Shown one piece after another: positions 55,881-64,000 of a DNA stretch of 64,000 nt (positions within the stretch are counted from its first letter, which is position 1; each line of letters opens with the position of its first letter). A program made the position numbers and the translations under genes. Below the pieces are notes generated by a model, which worked only from the letters and a program-made list of their open reading frames with translations, did no database searches and was not told where the DNA came from. Location: NCBI GenBank assembly GCA_021234155.1, contig JAJEKV010000059.1, positions 1,469,844 through 1,533,843 of the forward strand, read 5' to 3'. The stretch is from Isoetes taiwanensis. Taxonomy: Eukaryota; Streptophyta; Lycopodiopsida; Isoetales; Isoetaceae.

Positions 55881-57390
55881 AAGAAGGCTTTTGTCTTCCT
55901 TCTTTAGTTCAATTATTGAAGATTCTTACACTCCTACTCCAAAGGGTCGATCTTCTTAAAAGACCGCTGATTTTAGAGAGAGTTTGTTTTCTCTCAACGT
56001 TCAAGCAGAGAACAATTTCGTGAACAAGTTGAATGATCTCACCTTTCAAGCATCATATCAAGTTCTACTTGAAGGATGGCCAAAGCTTCTTACGAGGGAA
56101 GAAGTATACCACAACTAAGGATTTGGAGTCCACGGAGGATTGCAGCTTCCTTAAATACATTCAAGACACTTCCTTCATAGAGCGTCTTTGAACAACTTCC
56201 TCTCAAAAATCCTAAGGAGTCCAAGCGGGAAGAAAAGTACCCGAGTCATCCTTAAAAAGCCATTGAAAATGGAATTTCCTCGAGCTTTAAGTACTTCTTA
56301 GAAGAAGATCGGATGTGGTGGAGTAATTTCTTTCTCGAACGAGAGAAAATTGTTGTACAACATATAGCTCTAAGGCAGTTGCAAGAACCATTTCAATGGC
56401 CTAACACCTTCCATCAACCCCGGCACCAAGCGGGTCCAAGCAAAGGCTACATTTGCACCGCAGAAGACTCCGAGGAGGACCCGAGTCATGTACCTCGGAC
56501 CAAGACGCGGGGAATGAGCCTCAAGGTAATATCCGGAAATTACCAAAAGGTATGCTAATTGCTCTTCTTCCAGAGGAGGATGACAAAGGTCGACCGATTC
56601 GGATAGCAAAAAGTGCTTGACCGGTCAAGGAGGAAGGCTTTAGTCACTAAACTCAAGATTCATTGGCTTGCAACACTTTTTCGAAAAATGCTTTTGAAGG
56701 TAGATATGAGTTAGAAATGAGAAGCCAAGGAAAAGGGAGAAAGTCCAAGAAGGTGGGTTGTAGGGGACGAGCTAAACCTTAATGGCGTGACTATTTTGTG
56801 CTATGATTTTTAAATTGAAATCGACAATCGTCTACGCCCGCGAAGACTATCAATTTGCTTAAAAAAAAGCTTGTAATTACGAAGAAGATGATGAAGAAGG
56901 TGGTGACAATGCTTCAAATGCATTGATAGTGATGAGGAAGATAACTCAAGCACTTCCTCGGATGGCGATGAAAGAAGTGAAGGTGATAGCGATGGCATAA
57001 ATGAATATGAAGACGTCTGGATCCCCTCTCATCCTCCTCACACTTTTGCACATAACTGAGTCTTAGAAAAAGACTGTAAATTTTGCATGTGAATATGAAG
57101 ATTCTATCTTCAAATTTTGAGAATACTACAGTTTCAGTTACAGACTTACTTCAATTTTTTGTTAAATATTTTATCCTCTGAAATTAGAGTTTCTCTCTTT
57201 AAACATACTTGAAGAACATTCTATTTGCTAAGAAAAGTGACACTTTAAAAAAGTCAATTCTTTCGTTGCAAAAAAAAATTAGTCATTTGGGGGGGGTCAA
57301 AATAGAATTTCATGCATCTTTTTTTTTTTTAACCTCGTTTTACCCCCTTTTGTAAAAAAAAAAAAAAGGGAATCTTTGAGGAATATTCCT
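55881..57390. other. 3' flank of the DUF7869-like gene
   Basis: Fragments in the plus frames up to about 56.1 kb could be the degraded C-terminus. A GAAGATGATGAAGAAGGTGG stretch near 56.88-56.99 kb gives an acidic frame. Beyond 57.06 kb it is AT-rich with homopolymers and ends at the inferred inverted repeat. Confidence 0.35.
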
Positions 57391-58156
57391 TTTGCTCGTT
57401 TCAATGATTTGCTCCGTTTATACGCAATCTTGTTCAACCCAATTTGAATTTTGGACTGGAGGATTAAGAGCACGAAAAATTTCTTCCGTGCTTGTTGATC
57501 CATCTCGAGGTTGATTGAGGCGAGGGTTGATAAGCGTGATTGGCCTTGGCGAGGTGGCTTCGAAGGCCCGGGCCTTGTTTGCCATTAGCAATCAGAGTTA
57601 AGCCGTGAGGAAGCGGACCGGATGTGGTCTGATTAGTGCCGGGAAGGCACTTTTGAACTTGGGGAAGTTGAGGACACGCCGTGGTGGTATGACCCCATTC
57701 TTGCCAGTGATAACGACGAGCTTTGAAGGATCAAAAAGGAGAGCGTGTGTTGGGTTATTTGCTCAGGTTTGCGATAGAGTTGATTGGGTTGCGCTGCGCA
57801 GTGGTGGGCTGGCCGATATGGCGATTGGTGTTGAGGTGTTGTTTGCACTTGATAAAACCATCTTGTTGTGGAAAGGTGTAGGATGATGCGCGCAGTGCAT
57901 TCTTCGCGGGCATGATTGCACATGTTGCGGCGTTTACAATGAGGCGGCCATTGGTGGAGTTGCACTCATTCGCCAAGTGGCCTTGATATTTCTTGAGATA
58001 TGGGCCCATCGTCATGGCTAAGGACGCGGGCGTGTTGAGGTTGAACAAGAAATGCGAGGGAACCATGACGGGTGGAATGAAAGGGAGCTCCTGAAGAGCC
58101 ACGCCACGGGAGGAAACATTGATTGAGTGATTGACAAGATCGAATATGTAGCACAA
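57391..58156 (-). pseudogene. Gypsy gag, C-terminal part
   Basis: On the minus strand 58156-57755 is open for 133 codons (PSHFLFNLNTPASLAMTMGP, YLKKYQGHLANECN). Another frame reads CKRRNMCNHAREECTARI, which may be a worn zinc knuckle. Near 57.5 kb a frame reads PRDGSTSTEEIFRALNPPVQ. Assignment to gag rests mainly on position between the gag core and pol, with the DUF7869 transposon inserted after it. Confidence 0.4.
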
Positions 58157-58235
58157 TAACAGGGGGTTACTTTTAGGTTTTTATACGTTTTTTCACATGG
58201 TTTTTCTATGATTTCGTTGTTGTATTCGTTGAGGT

Positions 58236-58340
58236 GTACTAAATAGTATTTCTAGAGTGCACCTTTTATGGGCCGTTGATTTTCATTGGTTGGAACAATC
58301 CAAGGGTTGTTGTCTTCCTCTGCATGTGTTTATGCATGAA
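58236..58340 (+). repeat. Dispersed repeat, partner of 13805-13930
   Basis: ACTAAATAGTATTTCTAGAG, CCGTTGATTT, AAGGGTTGTTGTC and CTCTGCATG occur in the same order as in the reverse complement of 13930-13805. Confidence 0.5.
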
Positions 58341-58525
58341 CACTGCGCATGTGTATGCATGTGCATGTGCATGTGTGTGCATGTGCATGTTCATGTGCAT
58401 GTGTATACATGTGCATGTGTATTGTGCATGTGCATGTGCAAGTGCAAGTGCAAGTGCAAGTGCAAGTGCATGTGCATGTGTGCATGTGTGTGCATGTACA
58501 TGTGTGCATATGCATGTGTACTTGC
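58340..58525. repeat. (GCATGT)n / (GCAAGT)n minisatellite
   Basis: A hexanucleotide-like array of GTGCATGTGCATGT with a central block of five GCAAGT units. All overlapping Cys/His-rich open frames on both strands are products of this repeat. Confidence 0.92.
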
Positions 58526-59380
58526 CCTCTTTGGATTCTTATTGTGAGGTGTGGATTTTACTACCCACGAAATGGATTTTTGCTCACACTTACAAAGGTA
58601 TTTGTTTTTTAATGTTTCTTGAGTTAGCATAATGTTTTGTTTTACAAGGTATTGGTTTCCTGATTCTACAATGTAGTGCAAAAAACCCCCTTTTGTTTCC
58701 TTCCTAAGATTTGTTTAGTTGATTCAAGTTTAGGCCCTCTGTTTGCTTCCAACTCTTGGATATTCTGCTGCGGATTGTTCATATGTGACCTTTAGCTTCA
58801 ATCAACAAAGCGGATTCTTATGCACACAACGGTTGGATTATTCCACGCCCTTTTCCATGTCAATGCAGATCAGTCAAACGGTGGCCACAAGAATGCATTT
58901 ATATTGTAGGTTTGGAACTTTAATCGAACCATAAGCTGAATCATGCATTACCTTTAAGCTAGAGATGGAACAATTGATAAACAATGGTGTCATTGTGAAA
59001 GAGAAATAGTGGTAGCGGAAGTAACAATATGTAGCATAATAACAGGGGGTTTTCTTTGTGTTGCAAACTTTATGACTTTTAGTAATAATGGGATCAATGC
59101 TCTATCTTTATGGTAACTTTTACTTATGTTCTATTTGTTTTATTGTGATCAAATTCAAAAGCTACAGGTGATGAAAGCCTCAAATGAATTCTAGTTTTTT
59201 CCTGGTTTGAATTCTAAAATTTTTGTCACATCTGGGGGTGGGGACGTCTCTAAGGCCCCGAAGGGGCCAAAAAAAATTTTTTGCAACACAAACCATTAAC
59301 ATCCAACATATAAAAATTAAATCCCCCAACACATAACAACCAACACATAATAACCATTGATATTAAGAACCAACACATAA

Positions 59381-59799
59381 CTATCATTGACATTAATTAA
59401 CACAACCATTGGGTTCAACACATTTAAATTAAAATCCCCCTTAAACCCCCTTTGGTTTGGGTGCATATTCACACGGGGGGTGGCGAGGCGCGAGAGCCCC
59501 TCATAATTGTATTTTGCACGTACAAAATCAACACTATATAGTATTCCGCTTGAAATCTTATAGTATTTTGCGAATCTTGTTATACAGTATAGCAAATTTT
59601 GTACTTGCATACCTCACAAACGAGGAACTTTATGTACGGTATAGATTAAGGAATAAGGGGTGAATATGCCTATCCAACAGCTCTCGTTGCCCGGAGTCAC
59701 CCCCCGTGTGAATATGCACCCAAACCAAAGGGGGTTTAAGGGGGATTTTAATTTAAATGTGTTGGACCCAATGGTTGTGTTAATTAATGTCAATGATAG
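59381..59799. mobile_element. MITE with about 100-bp inverted repeats
   Basis: The left arm (59381-59482, starting CTATCATTGACATTAATTAA) is matched in inverse by about 59699-59799, ending TTAATTAATGTCAATGATAG. Arms are nearly identical and include CCCCCTTAAACCCCCTTTGG. The spacer is about 215 bp and non-coding. It abuts the gag core on the right, so it lies in or at the edge of the insertion that splits gag. Confidence 0.82.
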
Positions 59800-60250
59800 T
59801 CTTCAAAGTCTGCTCCAAAGTCTTCGGGCGTAGGTATTCAGTCATGAGTCTGATAGCTGGAGGAAGTCCTTGGAGAAACCAGACCAAGATCTGGCTCTGT
59901 GTGGGGTACTCCTTGAGTTTCTTCGAGCGAATGTGAAGGCGGTCTGCAAAATCGAGGCAGACCTCGTGGGCTCTTGTTGAAGGTCATTGAGTTGCTTGAG
60001 ATGAAGTTGATCATCATCCGTGGTCCCATAGTGAGAAAGAAAAGCGGTTTTCATTTGGACCAATCTTGTTTCCAAGTGGCTTTTGTTGGATATGAGCCAT
60101 TGATGAGGGGAGCCACGCAATGTGGTGGAAAAGATGTGGAATTTCGGTTGAGGTTTCGCATGACCATTCAGGACAGCCGAGCCTCAAATTCTTCCATGTG
60201 GGCCTGAAGCACTTTGGTCTAAAAGGTTTGCCTTTCGTGTTGCCAAAGGT
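59800..60250 (-). pseudogene. Gypsy gag core
   Basis: Minus-strand frames read FLSHYGTTDDDQLHLKQLND (60.04-59.98 kb) and continue in a second frame with a LEQTLKT end near 59.81 kb. The pattern F-x-R/H-F/Y-G, L-x-L-K-Q resembles the retrotransposon gag domain of plant gypsy elements, which builds the virus-like particle. It is cut at about 59.80 kb by the MITE-bearing insertion. Confidence 0.55.
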
Positions 60251-60934
60251 GGGATAAGTCAGCTTAAGGGTCCTGAAAGGTAGAGGTAAAAGTCTTTGGG
60301 CTGGACGAGGAACATGATAGTGAGGATATTGAGGTGGAGTTGGGGGGGTATGGTCTTTGGAAAGACCCCTCTGAAGGGTGGGTGAGGTGGGGGGGTCACT
60401 GGAGGTGCCTGATCATTGGGTTTGAGGTCTGTAAGATTGTAAAAGCTTAGCGGGAAGAAGCTGATTGGGAAAGGTAGGGAAGGGAAAAATCACGGGGAGG
60501 AGCAAAAGAAACATGTGGATATCCCGTCACCCGTGAGGAGATGATGGTTGTGGAAGGCAGAGGATTATGGCGAGAAGAGTGATGGATGAAGGCATGTTCT
60601 CAGTATGAAAGTAAGGTTGGCGAGGTGGAGCGGATAGGGCGGGATAGTGATGAGGAGACCGAGGTCGCATGAGCAATGTTTGCAGCTGAGGTGGAGAATT
60701 TGGGACGGAGACATGACACGAGGGGTGGGTGGCGCCGGCCCGAGGCCTAGGCCGAATGTGGCCTCCCTCAATGTCGCAAAGCAGATCCATACATGTCACG
60801 AACAGCTTCCCGTCGATGATGGCTCCGGCCAGGCATGTGCAGGGAAAAGAAGTTCTTCCCGGGTGAAGTTTGGACGGAGAACATGGCTATCAAGAAGGGG
60901 AAAAAATCGAATCAGAAGTAGCGGTGGCGCATGG
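60251..60934 (-). other. Gypsy 5' untranslated region and gag N-terminus
   Basis: It lies between the 5' LTR and the gag core. A 90-codon Pro-rich minus frame (60799-60527) may be gag N-terminus. The primer site should lie just left of 60935 on this strand; CCATGCGCCACCGCT follows the LTR there but does not match a primer site I know. Confidence 0.4.
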
Positions 60935-61506
60935 TGTTTGGGGGTCGGGTTGGGGAACTCTGCCAAAACGCCCCTCTGTGAGGACCCTTGGATCTACCAG
61001 AGAATCCGGGACTATGTCACGCTGGATTTGCAAGAAAAGAACAAGAAGAAGAAAACGGAACGAAAAAAGAACAATGAGAGGAAAATGATATGCTTCTTGA
61101 TATCAATGATGAACATACATGAGAGCTCTCGAATCGAGAGAAGATCAAGAGAGACAACAAGACTCAAAACTCATCTAGCCCTCATATGCGAAAGCTCTAC
61201 TCATATATATAGTACAATGGCCTTTGGCCCAATATAGACACCTCGATCGATCCTGCGTGCCGACTCTGGAAGGAAGCCTGATTCTTGAGGAATGTTGGCG
61301 GTGCCTCTTTGAAGTGCCCCTAGAATCGGACGCCGACGCGGGCGGTGACTACCCCTCACTTATGCCCCTTATGCCTCTTGATAGGCTGCTGCTTGGTCTT
61401 CTGCGGGGCCTTGGATGGCTGATCCGTGGTTGACTGCGGATCCTTGAGCTTGACCTGGTCCGTCGTATGCATGAATAGTCCTGTACCAGGAGGCATAGGA
61501 CTAACA
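60935..61506 (-). repeat. Gypsy 5' LTR (right in this window)
   Basis: On the minus strand it starts TGTTAGTCCTATGCC and ends CCCCAAACA. It is collinear with 36683-37247, with many small indels. Outside it is CTATT (61507-61511). Confidence 0.93.
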
Positions 61507-62830
61507 CTATTGTTAAATTAACAAGTGTTAGGATGCTTTTGGCTTATGCAAATGCAAACAATTTGGAAATCCATCACATGGATGTTAGCCTTCGCTTTTA
61601 AATGCAAAATTGGATGAAGAAATATTCATGGAGACCTCTTGGATATGAACAGGAAGAAAATAGAGTATGGAGATTAAAAAGGGCTGTGTATGGCTTAAAA
61701 CAGTCCCCTAGACAGTGGTATGCTTGCATGGACAGTTTTTTGGAAGAAAATGGTTTTGGGAAATTTGATAGTGATGGAAATATATATGTCAAGAAGGACA
61801 AAGTAAACTTTTGCTACATTGCTTTTATATGTAGATGACCGTATTATGGTAACAAATGGGGACAAAGTTACTTGAATGAATGCAAACAAATGCTCAAGAC
61901 AAGATTCAAAATAGCGGATTTAGGTGAACTCAAAAATTTTTTGGGAATTGAAGTTACTAGGGACAGAAATAGCAAGATCATGATGCTCACACAAACTGAA
62001 AATATCCAGGGCATGCTTAACTGATTTGGAATGGAGAATTGTAAGCCAGTGGATTCCCCTTTAGTCCCTGGACATAAGTTATCAGCAGATATGTCACCAA
62101 AAGGCAGGAGGAAGAAATTGCGTAAATGGAAAACACTCCATATAGGGAATTAATAGGTTGTTTATTGTTTGTTACAAATTGCACGAGGCCAGATATTGCC
62201 TTCTCAGTTAGTCTGCTCAGTAGATATATAAACAACCCAGGTAAACTCCATTGGATTGCAGCCAAAAGAATTCTGAGATATCTAAGGGGGACTCAAAGAC
62301 AAGGCATTTGGTTTTCAAACAATGATTTAAATCTTAAAGCTTATTGTGATGTTTGATTGGGCTTGATTTAGATCATAGGAAGTCCACCGGGGTTTACCTT
62401 GATGTTAGGAGGAGGCTCGGTCGGTTGGAAATAAAAAAACAAACAAAGCACAATTTATGTCCCGCCTGAGGCTGAATATGCAGCCACAACATTAGCAGGG
62501 AAGGAAATAACATGGGCAAGAAGATTACTTTGTGAACTGGGAATACCACAAGCAGGACCAACTATCTTGTTATCTGACAGCTCAAGCTGCATAGCCATAA
62601 CCAGAAAACCTGTTTTGCATCAGAGGACAAAACACATAGAAGTGCACATGCATTTTATAAGGGAACTTGTGGCAAAAGGATATGTAACAGTAGAATACAT
62701 TAGCACAGAAGAACAGGTGGCAGACATATTAACAAAGGCCTTATCACAGATCAAGTTTGCTAAGTTCAAGACAATGCTGGGTGTTCAAGAATTATTCTCA
62801 CTCTCAAAACTAAGTCTGACAGAAGAATGA
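61507..62830 (+). pseudogene. Copia pol, part 3: rest of reverse transcriptase and RNase H
   Basis: After the duplicated CTATT the copia reading resumes with VKLTSVRMLLAYANANNLEI and MDV, then, after a frameshift near 61.59 kb, RVWRLKRAVYGLKQSPRQWY. The catalytic YVDD lies at 61829-61840 in another frame. Next come ADLGELKNFLGIEV, ELIGCLLFVTNCTRPDIAFS and LHWIAAKRILRYLRGT, then the RNase H end with QRTKHIEVHMHFIREL and EEQVADILTKAL. The stop is at 62828-62830, about 80 bases before the purine tract. Four or more frame breaks are present. Confidence 0.88.
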
Positions 62831-62907
62831 ATTGTTCAGCACAGACAAAAGTTTAATTTATCAGAGATAATCTCATGCAGTTAGGAAGGATACAAGAGAA
62901 TTGGCAT

Positions 62908-62917
62908 GAAGGGGGCA
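62908..62917 (+). promoter_or_regulatory. Copia polypurine tract
   Basis: GAAGGGGGCA lies directly before the TGTTGG start of the 3' LTR; it primes plus-strand DNA synthesis. Confidence 0.8.
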
Positions 62918-63519
62918 TGTTGGAAATATTCATGCCAATTCTATTTGGTGGAGATCATCGTGCTAGGTCTAGCATATTGACTAAGGTTGAAACATTAGTT
63001 AAGATCTAAGCCTAGGTTATATGATTTATGACCTAGGTTAATGGTTAAAATACTGAGGCACCGAATTTTATCGTTTATATTTAGAATGTTGACCCCAGCA
63101 TATCGAAGAAGAACCTGGCATAATAGAATCATGCCAATTCCATATATGAATCCGTTCGGTCTGGCTCAACCGAGGGATCACTGTAAATATATGAATTGAA
63201 TAACAGAGATTCGGTATCTCAAAGTGCCGGATTACAATAAACTTAAGCAGGAATTGTCTCGTAAGTTTGTTTAGGATCTGGGTCTGCGTGTGAACAATAT
63301 TATGGTCAATGCGTTATGAACAGTAGAATATTGGCAATGGTTATTGTTAGTTGAATAGAAATAGCTAATAGTCATCATTGGATTGGGACTATAGAAATAT
63401 TAAGGGCTATTGTCTAAATGCTTAAGTTCAATGTTGAATGATTCATAGATCATTGGATTATAAGGTTGTATCTAGTGAAGATTGAGATTGACTAACCTTA
63501 AGATCTTACATTGCTTTCA
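62918..63519 (+). repeat. Copia 3' LTR
   Basis: 602 bases, no indel against the 5' LTR. Ends TTGCTTTCA and is followed by GCACG (63520-63524), the right target duplication. Confidence 0.95.
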
Positions 63520-64000
63520 GCACGTGCACATGACCATAAGGGGGTCATGATGAGGTAAGCGTGATCATGCGTGATGATGGGATCATTTGGGACGTTCCCT
63601 AGCTTAAACCCCTAGGGGCATGAGGTATTGCGGGTGTACACGATCAAGAGGATCTTGTACGAGGTAGCACCCGATCATGGGCGATGATAAGATCGTCTTA
63701 AATGGTCCTTACACTCAAATCCTTTGGGCCATGAGTAGGGGTAACCTTGAGCTAGTAGTTCGGCTCAAGGAGGTAATTGGGGGGTGGTCCCCTAAAACCA
63801 TAAACTTATTAACTAAACTAACGTAATGTGCTACGTGTGCAGGCCAGTGAAGGGAAGCATGGACGAGGGAGCACATCACGAGAAGACAAGAGTCATAATT
63901 TTAGTAGACGTAGATATGAACTCCTAATAACTGTTATAATAATATTATGATTATATTGTGATAAGTAACACTTGTGAAGGCTATATAATTTTGTATAGGT
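63520..64000 (+). repeat. Continuation of the chromovirus 3' region, right part
   Basis: Starts with the duplicated GCACG and continues the GATGATGGGATCAT-type repeats interrupted at 33056 (for example GCGTGATGATGGGATCAT near 63.57 kb and GGGCGATGATAAGATCGT near 63.68 kb). After about 63.75 kb the repeats stop and a unique AT-richer stretch with CTATATAA near 63984 runs off the window; it may be LTR. No gene is seen. Confidence 0.55.

Larger units (their letters stand above)
49073..57390 (+). mobile_element. DUF7869-type DNA transposon with palindrome clusters, about 8.3 kb
   Basis: Gypsy gag-pol reading is lost at about 49.07 kb and regained at about 57.39 kb. CAAAGATTCCCTT near 49073 is matched in inverse by AAGGGAATCTTTG near 57367-57379, so these may be the terminal inverted repeats; no clean target duplication was found. 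Inside lie a plus-strand DUF7869-like gene (54.7-55.9 kb), minus-strand open frames, and about fifteen variants of AGTGTATTCGAATACACT in two main clusters. A and T homopolymers occur near both ends. I infer a DNA transposon of a little-described superfamily. Boundaries are good to perhaps 20 bp. Confidence 0.5.
58147..59380. mobile_element. Composite insertion within gag, bounded by a 26-bp direct repeat on one side
   Basis: ATATGTAGCACAATAACAGG at about 58147 recurs as ATATGTAGCATAATAACAGG at about 59027, both followed by GGGTT. Between them lie the dispersed repeat shared with 13.8 kb, a GTGCAT-type array, and no gene. The long direct repeat could be a target duplication of a LINE-like insertion or a local duplication. 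From 59.05 to 59.38 kb the sequence has CAACACATAA words repeated and joins the MITE. Confidence 0.4.
36683..61506 (-). mobile_element. 24.8-kb Ty3-gypsy element (Tat/Athila-like), minus strand, itself nested
   Basis: Direct LTRs of 565 bp (36683-37247) and 572 bp (60935-61506) enclose it; on the minus strand they start TGTTAGTCC and end CCAAACA. A purine tract abuts the left LTR, which sets the orientation to minus. In minus order one finds gag (60.2-57.5 kb, interrupted), a protease-region linker, reverse transcriptase (47.4-46.6), RNase H (46.5-46.1) and integrase (46.1-44.95), followed by a long 3' region. RT before integrase is the gypsy order. No chromodomain is seen; FAWSYRDLRGI before RT, the large size and the long 3' region suggest the Tat/Athila side (inference). 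About 13.6 kb of the length is later insertions. All frames are broken, often by indels. Confidence 0.88.
33057..63519 (+). mobile_element. Ty1-copia retrotransposon interrupted by a nested 24.8-kb element
   Basis: The element is bounded by two 602-bp direct LTRs (33057-33658, 62918-63519) that start TGTTGG and end TTTCA, with a GCACG duplication outside. Its own length is about 5.6 kb; the rest is the nested gypsy element at 36683-61506 plus one copy of its duplicated CTATT. Order is LTR, primer site, gag, protease, integrase, reverse transcriptase, RNase H, purine tract, LTR. Integrase before reverse transcriptase marks Ty1-copia. Gag has two in-frame stops and pol several frameshifts, so the copy is dead even without the insertion. 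LTRs differ at about nine positions by eye. Confidence 0.93.

Noticed and set aside
58257-58681. Cys/His/Val-rich frames on both strands
   Set aside because: All are readings of the GCATGT/GCAAGT minisatellite.

Overview
The window looks like nuclear DNA of a land plant with a large, repeat-rich genome. The evidence is spliceosomal introns, plant-type PPR fragments, Ty1-copia and two kinds of Ty3-gypsy retroelement, and long non-coding stretches. A seed-free plant (fern or lycophyte) is my weak guess, from the mix of HUH-Rep-like, pogo-like and DUF7869-like transposon remnants; I cannot fix the species. No bacterial gene, rRNA, tRNA or CRISPR array was seen.

Only two host genes look intact. 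At 16.9 kb (+) a short gene encodes a protein ending in the Lys/Arg-rich tail of the mS38/AURKAIP1/COX24 mitochondrial ribosomal family; its 3' flank is duplicated in tandem with a 478-bp period. At 24.8-26.9 kb (-) a four-exon gene encodes a 592-residue protein with an acidic middle and a C-terminal J-domain (HPD); one of its introns appears to be of GC-AG type.

The left third (1-31.8 kb) is a mosaic of decayed transposons and tandem repeats: three LINE remnants, a 1.6-kb degenerate minisatellite, a PPR remnant abutting a HUH-Rep-like ORF, a 4.0-kb terminal-inverted-repeat (TIR) element carrying a phase-consistent exon series of an unknown gene, a 1.6-kb fold-back palindrome, a 0.78-kb element with perfect 25-bp TIRs, a Helitron-like 3' end, and a pogo-like transposase pseudogene split by a SINE-like element that has a second copy at 3.9 kb.

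The right half (31.9-64 kb) is a nest of insertions whose target duplications I could read. A chromodomain Ty3-gypsy remnant (31.9-33.05 and 63.5-64 kb) is split by a Ty1-copia element (33057-63519; 602-bp LTRs; duplication GCACG). That element is split inside its reverse transcriptase by a 24.8-kb minus-strand Ty3-gypsy element (36683-61506; duplication CTATT). The gypsy element in turn holds a second copy of the TIR family carrying a PPR pseudogene (40577-44249; duplication GAATGGCA), an approximately 8.3-kb DNA transposon with a DUF7869-like gene and many AGTGTATTCGAATACACT-type palindromes (about 49.07-57.39 kb), and a composite insertion ending in a 0.42-kb MITE (58.15-59.80 kb). All retroelement ORFs are broken by stops, frameshifts or insertions, so the locus records successive transposition rather than a working gene cluster.
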